Assembly (NCBI GenBank): GCA_007026445.1
Contig: VDMD01000001.1
Span: 2,232,001-2,296,000, forward strand
Length of the DNA: 64,000 bases
Reading direction: 5' to 3'
DNA from: Schizophyllum amplum
Lineage: Eukaryota > Basidiomycota > Agaricomycetes > Agaricales > Schizophyllaceae
The notes under the pieces were generated by a model. It did no database searches and was not told where the DNA came from. It saw only the letters and a program-made list of their open reading frames with translations. Positions 31,882 to 42,710 of this stretch are shown in pieces; positions within the stretch are counted from its first letter, which is position 1; every line of letters starts with the position of its first letter. A program made the translations under genes and the position numbers.

Positions 31882-33264
31882 TCACGCATGACCAAAGACG
31901 ACCTTCGGCTGGTACCTGCAAAATCCGTCAGCGACGCGGCTGCCGAAAGACCTTCGACCGCTTACGGCTCCTCCAAGAACGCCATCTCTTCGTCCGTCAG
32001 CTTCATCTCCCCAACCACGCTCTCCTGCGCCCGCTCCGGCGAGTTCATGCCCACAATCATGCTATCCGTCTTCATCGCCACCCACGCAAGCGCCACCTGG
32101 CTCATCTTCCAGCCCCGCCGTTGCGCAATCTCCTGTACGCGAGAGGCAATGGTACGGTCGCTCTCAAGCTCCAACCCACCTCCTATCGGCGTTCCCTTCA
32201 GTGCAGCCATACGTGCCGTGTCACCCCCTTCAACGGGGCGCGCGAGCTGACCTCCCTGCAGCGGTGAATACGGGATGACGCCGATGCCGTTGAACTTGCA
32301 ATACGCCATCATCTCGCGCTCCTGTCACCGTGCGTCAGCGCCCTCTCCCCCAACACTCCCTCAAAACCGCTTACCTCCTCCCGATACAACAACGAATACT
32401 GGTTCTGCATCGACACAAACTTCGTCCACCCGTTCTTCTCCGCCACCTCGTTCATGTGCGCAAACTGCCAGCACCGCATCGCGCTCGCGCCAATGTAGCG
32501 CACCTTCCCGCTCTGCACGAGGTCGTGCAGCGCGCGCATCGTCTCCTCCACTGGGACGGTCTCGTCGAAGCGGTGGATCTGGAGCAGGTCGATGTACGAG
32601 GTGCGCAGCCGTGCGAGCGAGCCCTCCACCTGGTTGAAGATCGCCGTGCGCGAGAGGCCCGCGTTGTTGATGTGCTCCTTCGTGTTGCGTAGGTGGGGCT
32701 GGTTGAGCGCGAATTCGCCCGGGTTCTTGCTGACGATGTCTGCGGCGGGGCGGGTCAGCGAAAGGGCCAGTAAGGGCACACAAAGATGCGTACGGAGGCA
32801 CTTCGTCGCGATGACGATCTGGTCGCGCGGGATGTCGTACTGTACGTCAAGTGAGTTCACTATACCTCGAACTTCACAGATCATACTGACCGTCTCGATA
32901 AATTTGGCGATGATACGCTCGGACGCCCCGTTCGAGTAATTGTTGGACGTATCGATGGTGTTGATACCCAGATCCCACGCCGCCTTGAGCACACGAAGAC
33001 TCTCCTCCTCCCCCAGCACCCACGACGCGCCGGCGTTGAACGTCTGGAGTACCAGAATCAGTGATGCTGATATACCCCCCAATATCCAACACTCACCGCC
33101 CAGGACGGCTCGCCGAAGCTCATCGCGCCAATCTGTCTATACGTTAGTCTTTCAAGTGCTCCCTTCAAGTAATCAACAATTCTTCTTCCGCTACTCACCA
33201 TAGGCACCGAGATACGCAGGCCCGACTTGCCCAGCTGCCGGTAGATGACCTTGTTGTTCGACAT
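31882..33264 (-). CDS. Aldo-keto reductase (Kv-beta/aryl-alcohol dehydrogenase-like)
   Basis: NADPH-dependent oxidoreductase of 351 residues with a TIM-barrel fold. Seven exons: 33264-33199, 33132-33097, 33043-32891, 32839-32794, 32739-32375, 32321-31966 and 31915-31882. Start MSNNKVIYRQLGKSGLRIS, then IGAMSFG. The catalytic tetrad is visible: Asp and Tyr in DTSNNYSNG, Lys in IVIATKCL, His in DLLQIHRFD. Cofactor contacts are in QNQYSLLYREE, VIPYSPLQGG and ALAWV..IVGMNSPERAQES. The terminal exon gives PYQPKVVFGHA. Exon 2 is only 36 nt. Members of this group in wood-decay fungi include aryl-alcohol dehydrogenases; the natural substrate here cannot be read from the sequence. Confidence 0.9.
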
Positions 33265-33535
33265 GGTGTTGACGTGTAGTGGTCACTTGTGTGCAGGATA
33301 CGCTCTTGCTCTTCAATTAAACACATCTCCGGCCTTCTTATACCAAGGTGGCATCGGCTCCGTATCCGGTAGACGCCACAGCGCCTTCGCGGTCACGTGC
33401 TGACAAGGACGGTCGGTTATGCAGCCGATGAGACAGTATTGGCAGAGAGGGAAGAAAACGAAGCTTACGAGACGCTCAGGGTATCATCGTTCTCCTGTGT
33501 AGGCACTGCAGCGTTTCACAGGTGAGTCATTCGCA

Positions 33536-34130
33536 AGCCCTCGAAGGCAGGCTCGATATTGTCCGATCTAGGCGACCTAAAGTTAGCGCGCTGCACGAGA
33601 GGATGTAATGCGTACCAGAGCAGCGTTGCCTCAATATTGCGGAGAGGTCGTGCATGAGAGCGTCCGGATATGGCTCAAAATCTGAGGCAAATCGAATACT
33701 GAGCACGAGCTGCGCGAACTTCAACATGACCGGCCACGAGGCTCACAATCGTCCCCATTTGGAAGGCCTTCGCAAGTTTTCAAACGACGCGCTGATCACG
33801 AAACCTGGAGAGCACGACAATCAACTGCATGCCATATTATGAACGCGCTGCTGCAGCCTTACTGCAGCCTAGTCAACAATCTCACAGCTGGAGAGATCCT
33901 AAATCTCCGACTCCTCGTAGGGCATGAGAGCATCTTATTCCAGAGCAGAGTGCGTAGGCCTCGATCTGGAAGTAATACGTTAAGCAACGCCGGCAGCACA
34001 TCTGCAAAGGACGTATGAGGATAGCCGTGCATATCAAGGCTCCTCACCCCAGGCAGTTCAGGGCAGCAAACGCACTTCCGTACGTTCAGGTTTACCGCCC
34101 AGCAGATGCAAGGGACGCTAGTCAACATGA
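33536..34130 (-). pseudogene. Decayed F-box/LRR-like fragment
   Basis: Two minus-strand frames read like parts of the leucine-rich half of Agaricomycete F-box proteins: ELPGVRSLDMHGYPHTSFAD with LRTLLWNKM upstream, and MLKFAQLVLSIRF with PYPDALMHDLSAILRQ downstream. Between them stop codons occur in every frame (for example a TGA just before the second block) and no intron rescues the reading. No start exon or F-box is found. Assignment rests only on pattern recall and is weak. Confidence 0.35.
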
Positions 34131-34221
34131 ATTAGGCATAAAACAGCATCAGATTGCCTAGCGCAGCAGGTCATGGGGCATGGTGGATAGCATAATGATA
34201 CAAGATAGCGTATGGATGCGA

Positions 34222-34695
34222 TTATGCCTGGTTGCCCTCCGCGAAGGTGAGGAGGTCGGAGTCGCCCTGGTCCGTGACGGTCATGACACTGAACAGCGAG
34301 TGAGTAGAGTTCAAGACCAAGGTCTGTGGTTACTCACCCGACACGGAAGAGCTTTCCAGCAGCGGTACCCAGAGCAACGTTGGTGCCCGCAAAGTGGTGC
34401 ACGGTCGTCTTCGAGAGCATGGCGTAGTACTCGATCTCAGACTTCCGTAGAGGCGGGCAGTTGCCGGCGATGAGGATGAGCTTGGCTATTTAGAGCGTTA
34501 GTCGAAGGGACCTTCTCAGCCTCACGCTCCAGTCCCCCGGGGAGAGGAAAAGAGAGACTCACCCTTGCCGTTGCGCATCTGCTTGAGCGCGGACTTGTAG
34601 CCCAAGGAGTACTTGCCCGACTTGACGACGAGCGCGAGCTTCGCCGAGATTGACTCGGTCGACTTGGCAGCCTTGGACTTTTTGGTGGGGGCCAT
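34222..34695 (-). CDS. RPL30: 60S ribosomal protein eL30 (L30e)
   Basis: Exons 34695-34563, 34485-34338 and 34288-34222 give 115 residues, the usual size. [20 protein letters not shown] is followed by [60 protein letters not shown] and [14 protein letters not shown], matching eL30 throughout. In yeast the protein binds its own transcript's kink-turn and represses splicing; I did not find a convincing kink-turn by eye around the first intron. Divergent from the Spc34-like gene across 231 bp. Confidence 0.95.
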
Positions 34696-34926
34696 TGGAA
34701 CGACGAGGGGCGCTGCTGGAGGTCTTGAGGATGGCGCGGTGCGGTGCGGATCGCCAGATACGATGATCTCGCGCTCAACAAGTTTGCGCACGTGCCGGTC
34801 ACTATACAGCTTTCGGTTGTTGCCGACGGTCCACGCGACCTTGCTTGGTCCTGCTTGTCAATCGCCTCTTGACGCGGTCAGTCACAATGACGTGCCGCGG
34901 TCACACGCGCACGGTTGATTCCCGAC

Positions 34927-36753
34927 ATGTCTCTCCTCGAGTCCATCGACCGGCTCTCGCAGCAGACAAAGGCCATAAGAACTTCTGCGGGCAGCATTGC
35001 TCCGCGCCAGTCGCATCTGGATCCCCGTCTCAATGTGTCTGGCCCTTTCACTCGTGCCATCCTCTATACCCAACTCGGTGACCTCATCCGCGAAGTCGAA
35101 CCTACTGAACTCGGTCTCTTTCACGTTGTCGAATCTCCTGCATCTAAAGAAGTACCTGCTACATCTGCTGCCGAGTTCACGCGCGTGTCTGTGCCTGTTG
35201 CTACACCTCTTCGTAAACCCGCACACAAAGACGAGCGGCGACAAAGATCTGATCCTGAGGTATACGCTAAAGCAGCTCTTCGCTACATCGAGGATTTGTA
35301 TGTCGTGCTGCACTCTGCCGACTAGAAAGCTGATCTTGAGCAGCGGTCACATCCGGCCTGCCCCTCGTGCGCGTGCACAAGCTGCGGCCATAATAGAGCA
35401 AGCTGAGGAAGCGAGGAGGAATATACAAGAACTTCATGAAGCACTCCAACAAGTGAGGCCTTTTATACACATAAGATGATCTCTGTGACCGTTAACGTAG
35501 GCGCACGCAGCCGAACCCGCATCCTTGGCCTCCGAAATTGAGGCGGAGGAAGCGCTCATACACGAACTGCAGGCGCGAATCAGCACGCTGAAGAATCGCG
35601 TATGTACTCGATTTTCATGCTGTCGCGCTGATACTCAGGGTGCTCTAGAAAGAATCTGCCATCCAGCGCAAGAAACTGGCCGCCACTCCCGTCCAGAAAC
35701 CTCCCGCCCTCGGCAGGACACCGGTTCGCGCTAGAGATGAGGACGAGAACAGCTTTTGGAACACGCCCTCTGCACCTCAGCAGTCCAGCTTTGGTGAAGA
35801 GATGTCAGATCAGCTGCTTGACGAAAGCCTTGGGGATATCTCAGAGCCAAGCTTCGCGATGAGTCCCGTGAAGTCTGCGCGGCAGCCTCTCGGCCAGCGC
35901 TCTCGTCAAGACGAGCGCGTTCAGCCGCAGCCGAAGCGAGGTGTCCACAGTGAAGATGAACCAATCAAACCAGCGTCAGCTGAAGGCTATCAATCCCAAT
36001 CGCCGACCGAGATTGTAGGGGCTGCGGTCGCTCCAGAAGACGCTTCAGCATCGCAGGATGAGGATACCATCATCATTTCCAGACCGTCTCCGCCTCCGAC
36101 GCCACCGCCAAAGCCGAGCACGCCACCACCGAACCCGGCCATGGCGCCGCAGACTCCAGGGACCGCGAAGAGGCTCAAGGTTCGCGTGAACGCCGAGGTT
36201 GAACGTATTGTAGTATGCGCCCTTCTCTATGGTTATACAAGGTCCGCGCTGACGGACTCCAGGCCAAGATCTGGCAAACTGTGGGCGACATCATCATGCC
36301 GAACCACACGTACCAGGTTGGTCCCGCTTCCTCTGGCAAAGCAAAGCCCCCGAACGCGAGGGAGACTATGTATGTGTCTTGTTCCTCCCAGCCATTCGTT
36401 CATGCACATTGACCGCTCTCAGTGCGCATCTGCGCGACATCTCCGCCTTGTCCACGACGGGGCCAATGTCGCCCTCTGCCTCAAGCGTCTCGACGCTTGC
36501 CACAACCCCAATAGGAGCAGCCACTCCGCAACAGATATTCACCGCGTACTTGTTATTGGAGCTGCTCGCCTGCGCGCCCAGCTTCACGCTGCCGCTCAAT
36601 CGCGCCAAAGAACTGCTGGCGGATAAAGCCCGCGAGGACGGCGGCAGCGCTCTCGGACAGCAAAGCAACAGTATTGTCTACAAATGCGTAGCCAAGCGCC
36701 TCGTGAAGATCATACGCAGCGGTCGAGAGCAGGTGGTTGCATTCGACGTGTAA
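34927..36753 (+). CDS. Spc34-like protein (candidate DASH/Dam1 kinetochore subunit) with long C-terminal extension
   Basis: Exons 34927-35297, 35344-35452, 35501-35599, 35649-36212, 36263-36369 and 36423-36753 give 526 residues. The N-terminal 70 residues (MSLLESIDRLSQQTKAI, then FTRAILYTQLGDLIREVEPT and ELGLF) resemble the start of fungal Spc34. A coiled coil follows (RAQAAAIIEQAEEARRNIQE and EAEEALIHELQARISTLKNR), again as in that family. Then comes a long disordered part with PPPTPPPKPSTPPPNPA and a C-terminal folded-looking segment (FTAYLLLELLACAPSF to SNSIVYKCVAKRLVKIIRSG). Typical Spc34 is under 300 residues, so the second half is extra or the assignment is wrong. If correct, the protein would help to couple kinetochores to microtubule ends. 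Confidence 0.55.
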
Positions 36754-37637
36754 AACCAGTGATTTTGTCGTATGTTCGTTTTTGACCGATATCAAGGGTA
36801 TTGTATTTGGATTCAATTGTCTTTTGAACCGTGGTCCGTGGCCTCGATAGCGGGATGGCTCGCCACTGATATGGCCTGGCCCAACACGCATCAACTTCGC
36901 AAGTTCGAGTGCGATAGGAGCCCGCGTCGCTATCGTCATACTGCGGTCGGTTCTTCCGTTCGTACCACTGTGCAAAAAGAACAACAAGAAGATACTCCCG
37001 TTCGACGCCTTCTTTACTCCAGCGAGCGGTCGCCCCTCACATATGACTGACTTTCCTATGGCCTCTACAGTTGAACTCCCGCCGGCGTGCGCTATCTCGC
37101 CCTTTTGGGGCACCGCGTACACGGGGGCCTGCCCTCTTGTTCTCATGTGCCTTCTTGTTTCCATGTGCCCGCCCTCATTTTCTGCGCCTCGCTCGCTTCA
37201 CGTCAGTGGCACGCTGGTGGCACGCCAGACCAGTGCACTGTCTACCAATCAGGCGCGGCCGTACCTTCGCCATATCATCTCTCCTGGCTGTATCCAAGGG
37301 TCTTCTTCAACGAGCTTCCACATAAACATCAAGGAAGCCTTCTACTCAGGCAGTTTCGAACTCCGCCGGTCACTGATCATCAGTTTGCAGCTGCGCGGCA
37401 CACTTCGCTCGCTATCGACGCCGTACATACGCATGTTGGAAGAAGGGGGACCCCTACCGCGGTTCACGGCAAGGCTGGACAGCACGTTTTTTTTTCCTTC
37501 GTGTCTTCCTCAACGCCAGCACTTTATGTGCCTTCAAGCGAACGCTTTGTATTTGAGTAAGTCACTCCATCTACTTCGAACTCAGCTGAAATAATCTGTA
37601 CTCAGCTAATCCTCCTCGTAAACCTCAACCGTCATCC
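36754..37637. other. Intergenic region, no supported gene
   Basis: About 0.9 kb with overlapping short frames on the plus strand (37043-37594) that lack family features. A T9 run lies near 37487. Nothing else seen. Confidence 0.35.
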
Positions 37638-38290
37638 TCACGCGTCAACTTTACTGCCTTCTTTCCTTGCTACCCCCTCCCGCAACCTCTTCCTCGTTTC
37701 CTCCAACGTCTTACAAAACAAATTCAGTCCCGGCCAGCTCCCCACGTTCTCCCTCGCTCTCACCACGCCCCACCTATCGCCCAGATGTCGTCTCTCAGAC
37801 TCGCCTCCGCCAGCCCCTTGTCGCCTGTCGCCAGCAGCTTCTCCTTTAGGTCCGGATTCTGCGTGAACTTGTGCATATTGCCCTGTATGACGATGCCCAT
37901 GCGCCTGGTGTTCCACGTATCGTCGTCAAAGTCCTTGATTTCCTGTCCGAGCGCCTTGACGCCACGCATGTCGTAGTACTACCTCGGTGGCAAGGACCTG
38001 TCGGACAGTTAGTCAAGCATGTATGTATGTGAGATAGGACGGAAAGGGAGAACAAACCGCGTGTGCGATGTCGACGTCGCCGAAGAGTAGCGCTTTTTGG
38101 AACATCATCCAATGCTCTGCGCTGGCAAAGTGCTCGGCCTTGCGGCTGTAAACTCGACATCGAACGGCGCGGTATACCACTGCGATGCCCAACCGCTGCG
38201 CGCCGTCTCGTCCCCGAATAAATAGCTAGCACTCACGCTTCTGGCTCTCCTGGCTTCCAGAAAAATACGTAGTGGCTCTGTTGTGCATAA
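37638..38290 (-). pseudogene. NADAR (YbiA/DUF1768-like) domain pseudogene
   Basis: Successive blocks of a NADAR domain occur in order on the minus strand but in shifting frames: SHYVFFWKPGEPEA, YLFGDETARSGWASQWYTAP, AEHFASAEHWMMFQKALLF, VKALGQEIKDFDDDTW, GIVIQGNMHKFTQNPDLKEK, LATGDKGLAEASLRDDIWAI and SWPGLNLFCKTLEETRKRL. At least four frame changes are needed and the separating segments are too short for introns. NADAR proteins are N-glycosidases linked to riboflavin intermediates in bacteria and plants and to ADP-ribosyl removal. This copy looks inactivated rather recently, since most blocks are still well conserved. A run of sequencing indels is the alternative. Confidence 0.68.
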
Positions 38291-39018
38291 TCCGACTCCT
38301 CCAAAACTATGCAGCCCTCAAAAAACGTTGGACGACTACAAACGAGTCATGAGGAATTCCCGAGGTCGGTATCGATATTCCCATGACTCCCAAGCCACGG
38401 CGAAGTCGCCGACTCGCCCTGCGCTGTACGGTACCTTGTCTGCCGCGCTCGCCCTGCTGACGGCCACATCCCGGCCCTCCAAACTGGGGCACAAAGTCGC
38501 GCCTCGCCTCACATCATGTGCCCGCGCCCAGGCGCACGCTCGGAGGCGGCGCTGGGCCTGCGCCGGGTCCCCCGCAATTTTAACCAGGCCTGAGGAGAGC
38601 TGCGTTGCTGGGCCCCCATCAGAACGCGTTCGAAGCCGAAGTGATGAAGGGGGTGCGCCACCAACACCAGCCTGGGCGTTGCCCTGCCAGCCTGCGCACA
38701 CTGATGACGGAAAATAAACCGCGACGAATACAACCCAGTCGGAGTTCGAGTTTTGAGTTCAACAGACGGTCGGGGTGGGAAAGTTCCTGGCCATCAGATT
38801 CACACGATCAGGGCATCAACTGATGGCGGCGACGGCAAGGACGGTCCGAAGGGCACGCGGCACTCCGACTCTGCTTACAACGCTCATGTTGAACTTTAGG
38901 GCTCTCTGCCAGTGAACGCTATCCGCCTCCTCCCCATACAAGAGTACTGACCTCGTATCTGACGTCGACCCACCTCTCGACTATACCCTGATCGCCCTCT
39001 GCCTATCGGGCTGTCATC
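38291..39018. other. Intergenic region
   Basis: About 0.73 kb between the NADAR pseudogene and the Med27-like gene. GC-rich with overlapping short frames on both strands and no family feature; the right end should be the promoter of the next gene. Confidence 0.35.
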
Positions 39019-40253
39019 ATGGCAGCCAACATACCTTCCGCGGGCCACACGGACGCAACTAACAAAGCCTCCGCACTGCAGTCACAAATCCACGCGCTCA
39101 CGGGCCTGTACAGTCAGGTTTCCGGCCTGCGACAGCTGCCCGCGCACGTCCTCTCGCCCGCACCCTCCTTCGGCAACCCCCCATCCGCTACCAGCGAGGA
39201 CTTTGAGCAGCTCAAGGCGTTCCAGGCTGCTCTCGCCACAGCGCACGTCCAGGATGCGCTCAAGCACGCACAGCTGCGCGATGGATTAGGAAAAGCCGAC
39301 GTCGAGCTCAGCCGTCTCAGGCGAGACATCCGAAAGCGTCGGTACGTCTCTGGCATGTCTTGCGCGGGCGTGTGCGATCGGCTCACTGAAATAACGTTGA
39401 ATCAAACGCTTCCTTTTTTTTTCGCCCCCGCGTCCGCTTGCGCGCTATTGCACCTAATGCGGACTGTCTCGGCTGCCGACGTCGTCATTCCGCCGTGGAC
39501 TGTTGGGTAGGCGTCCGCCATCGCCCGAGTCGCCGCTGCCGTACAACGCGGAGCAGCAGCCCGCAGAGAAAGCTGTCTTCCCGCGGGCTGAGGGTGGGCC
39601 GCTGGGCGTGTCCGAGATGGCCGCATTTGTCCGGGACTTCAACAGGACACGCACGTCTGGGCCGGTGCGAGTGCACATCTGGACGCGGCGACGGGAGGAC
39701 GGGCAACGGACGCTGGAGCAGGCTGAGCGGGCGCGGCCTGTGGTGCTGAGGGTGACGATCGCGAGCGTGCTCACGGCGTATATCGCGTTTGGCGTGGAGG
39801 ATGACGAGCGGAGGACGCTTTGCGTGGAGAGCGTCGCTGTGTTTGGGCCGCGAGAGAAGGTGCGCCTGCTACGTCAAGAGATGGGCAGAATACGGGCTGA
39901 CGGTGGATCGTGGCGCGGGATAGAAAGCGCCTCATCAACAGTCCGAGTTTGCAGTGTTCCGGAATCTATCACAGCAAGTAGCCAAGATGGTTCAGGCATA
40001 TCCGAGGGTGGCATGTCAGTCGCTTGTGGTGGGTCGGACGTGTGGTTCAAATTGTGGTTGACAAGGTGCTGAAGATGAGCCGCAGCAGGCAATTAGCGCA
40101 TACGAAAGCCTGTTCATCGAGCAGTGCTGTCGGTGCGCGAGGGTGTTGTCGACGGAGGGACATATGCCACCGACGGCGCGTGTCTGGGTGGACGGGGCGG
40201 ATGGTCAGGCGGGACGGTGGGTGGCGCGTCATGTGATGTGCCGAGGGGTGTGA
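39019..40253 (+). CDS. Mediator subunit Med27-like protein
   Basis: Exons 39019-39341, 39511-39859, 39924-40032 and 40066-40253 give 322 residues. N-terminal helical part (KASALQSQIHALTGLYSQVS, then EDFEQLKAFQAALATAHVQD), a Pro-rich link RPPSPESPLPYN, then an alpha/beta part with FVRDFNRTRTSGPVRVHIWT, VLRVTIASVLTAYIAFGVED and SVAVFGPREK. The C-terminus (EFAVFRNLSQQVAKMVQAYP, YESLFIEQCCRCARVLSTEG, ending RHVMCRGV) has the paired Cys of the Med27 tail. Med27 sits in the Mediator tail and contacts activators in the nucleus. The third intron is only 33 nt and is needed to skip an in-frame TGA; the second was placed by restoring the conserved EFAVFRNLSQQ frame. The first intron (169 nt) contains a T8 run. 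Confidence 0.7.
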
Positions 40254-40981
40254 GCGTCACGGGGCACGGGTGGACGGGATGACGCGCCGGAAGACCGGGT
40301 CCATTGTTGACATGTCTTTTGTGGCCTCGAGAATTCAAATGATGGGATTCCCACCGGGGGTCCCTTGTACATACCGAAAAAGGGCAAGCGGGCTTTTGTG
40401 TTTCTTTAACGCCGGCGTTATAGTACAGTGTTAACGTTAACTTCAGGGTTGGATCAAAGTGTTGTACTTGATGTGTGGGAAGATTCCCAGCATTGTACTT
40501 TTGGGTTTGCGGGCTGTGGTGGACGGTGGCGCGGGACGGGGGTGTGAAGGAGGATGAATCCCGGGGGACGAGATCCCGGAGGGCGATCCTGCCGCAACGG
40601 GAAAACGAGGCGATAATGGGATGACAAAGATCCCGATCCAAACTCAGCGCGCGCGCGCGCGCGCGATATGCATATGGAAATAGTGATCGCTGGTGCAACC
40701 CCGCGAATGCGATGGCGGTGACTGGGGGCGCGTGGTGGGTGCGCGGCGAACGCGTGTGCCGACGGGAGCGATGAGGACTGCGAGGACTCGGGCGGGCTGA
40801 GGACGACATCGGAGGCGCGGGTGGCAGGAGATCTGGCGATTGTCGGTGGAGTGACAGCAATAAATGGAGGAGGGCCCCTGTCCCCGCTGATCACGCCGGA
40901 GCCTAAATGCGGGGCCTGGCGTCCAAGCCACCCTTTATCACTCTTTGCTTTCGACCACCATCATCTCCACTTCAGTCCACC
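40254..40981. other. Intergenic region with palindromes and a GC-dinucleotide run
   Basis: About 0.73 kb upstream of the Medusa-type gene. Contains the perfect palindromes TAACGCCGGCGTTA (40407-40420) and GTTAACGTTAAC (40430-40441), and an alternating GC run at 40647-40664. Likely the regulatory region of the downstream gene. Confidence 0.45.
40647..40664. repeat. (GC)9 dinucleotide run
   Basis: Nine consecutive GC dinucleotides about 0.3 kb before the Medusa-type gene. Alternating GC of this length can adopt Z-DNA. Confidence 0.8.
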
Positions 40982-42710
40982 ATGCACACTGCTAGCACAC
41001 CCCCCTACACTCACGTCAACGCCCTCTCCCCTAACCGCATCCTCCACGTCCTCGCCTACTCCCCAGCAGACGGCGAGTTAGACGCCCCCATCACCGTCCG
41101 CCTCCACTGCCAGTCAGACCTCGCAAGCAACATCTATATCCGTCTCGTCGTCGGCCAGAAGCCAGTCCACTCCCGCATATCAGCAGCTCCCGTCCCAGAC
41201 GCATACGGTCAATGGCAGCTCAACGCCGCCGCACCCCGCCCTCCCGCCTTTGCACCAGACGCAAACTCCCTTACAGTCGACCTCTCCGTTCAGGCCCTCA
41301 ATGAGCAGGGTCAGGTCCTTGACTCGGTCGCCTTTGGCCATTTCACCTACTGGCGCACAGGTTCGTCTTTGCACTTTCTTTCACACCCTCTTTGACAACT
41401 GACCCGCTCTTTCAGACTCGCCCTCCCCACGCAACCGCCATTTGTACGTGGACGACGCCAAGGCCCGCCGCCGCCGTGCCACCTCGGACGTCACTCGCAT
41501 GCCCGACGGCCCTCGCAGGCCACGCACCTACACCATGCCCAGCCAGCCCCAGGGCGTACAGCTGCACCGCCGTCAAAAGGCCAAGTCGATAAGCAGGAGT
41601 CGCGCAGCACCTACCGACGACTACGTGTACGAGGTCCCCGTGCTCGAGCTCGTGACACCGCTCGAGGAGATCTGCAAGGGCTGGGACGCCGACGAGCTCG
41701 ACCAGGGCCGCCGCCTCATCAGCGTCCAGCGTGTCTTCCACGGCCGCAAGCTCATCGTCACCTGCTCCGTGCTCCGCCAGGAGGACTATCGCCCGTCCGA
41801 CGACTGCGTTATCTCCTGCATCTACCACGAGCAGTCGAATACCTGCTTCGTCACCTCCGTCGACATCATCTACCTCCTCGAGCGTCTCACGCAGCAGGAC
41901 TTCCCCGTGGAGGAGAAGAACCGCATTCGTCGCAATCTCGAGGGCCTCCGCCCCACGACCGTTTCGAAGCACCGCGCCGGCTACGAAAGCTTCTTCCAGC
42001 GGATCATGGACTTCCCTGACCCGAAGCCTCGCAACATCGAGAAGGACCTCAAGGTGTTTGAGTTCACGCTGCTCGGTCAGGCGCTCGATAAGATCCTCTC
42101 CAAGTACGAATGCCGCATCCCCAAGGAGTCATCAGGCAGCGGCATCCCCACGCTTGCCCCCTCGTTCGGCCGCGGCGGGTCCCCGCACAGCGCCCCCAGC
42201 GAGCCGCGCAGCTCAGCCAGCCCTACCATGAGCGCCTACCACCTGCCCTCGTACAACCCCCAGCTGCACATCGTCACCCAGCCCACGCACCCGATGGAAG
42301 GCGGCATCTACCAGGACGGCGGCCACTGCCCCGAAGAGTACTCGCCCACATACTCGACGCACAGCGCCTCCTCCTACGGCCCCTCGCCGGCATCGTACGG
42401 CCAGGACATGAAGTACGCGCAGGAAATGAAGTACGCGCAGGACGTGACGTACGGGCAGGGCATGAAGCAGGGCCGCTCGAGCGAGGAGAGTCTGCTGTCC
42501 GCGCACAGCCAGGGCCCGGTCGACCACCTGCACACCTTTGGCTACGAGGTCGCGGAGCCGGCGATGCACGGCGCTGATGCGGGGCTGCAGGTCGCGGAGC
42601 CGACGATGCAGTACTCGCACGATCCCATGTACGACTTCCACCCATACCCTTTCCACAACGCGCCGGAGGACTCCATCGGCTGCCTCAATACCGCGCCTTA
42701 CGTCGTATAG
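40982..42710 (+). CDS. Medusa/Ren1-type transcriptional regulator (DUF7082-like domain)
   Basis: Nuclear regulator related to Aspergillus MedA and Ustilago Med1-type proteins, which control conidiation, adhesion and development. Two exons, 40982-41360 and 41416-42710, give 557 residues; the donor is GTTCGT. The N-terminal part has an Ig-like beta pattern (ITVRLHCQSDLASNIYIRLV, DSVAFGHFTYWRT). The conserved core at about 200-350 reads DQGRRLISVQRVFHGRKLIV, DCVISCIYHEQSNTCFVTSV, YLLERLTQQDFPVEEKNRIR, RNLEGLRPTTVSKH and DFPDPKPRNIEKDLKVFEF. The C-terminal third is Ser/Tyr/Gln/Met-rich and disordered, with a short imperfect repeat (MKYAQEMKYAQDVTYGQGMK). The upstream region has strong palindromes. 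A downstream untranslated stretch is pyrimidine-rich. Confidence 0.85.

Noticed and set aside
1..33264. A metabolite gene cluster made of O-methyltransferase, SDR and aldo-keto reductase
   Set aside because: The three genes are about 24-32 kb apart and separated by housekeeping genes (DBF4, ATG5, SPE2, REI1, RAX2); there is no backbone synthase in the window.
37043..37594. 183-residue plus-strand frame downstream of the Spc34-like gene
   Set aside because: No family motif, overlapping frames in all three phases with similar length and a poly-T stretch within; not enough to call a gene.
38283..38717. 144-residue plus-strand frame
   Set aside because: Opposed by equally long minus-strand frames; no conserved pattern.
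41412..41972. 186-residue minus-strand frame across the Medusa-type gene
   Set aside because: Antisense shadow of the conserved core; no independent start context or motif.
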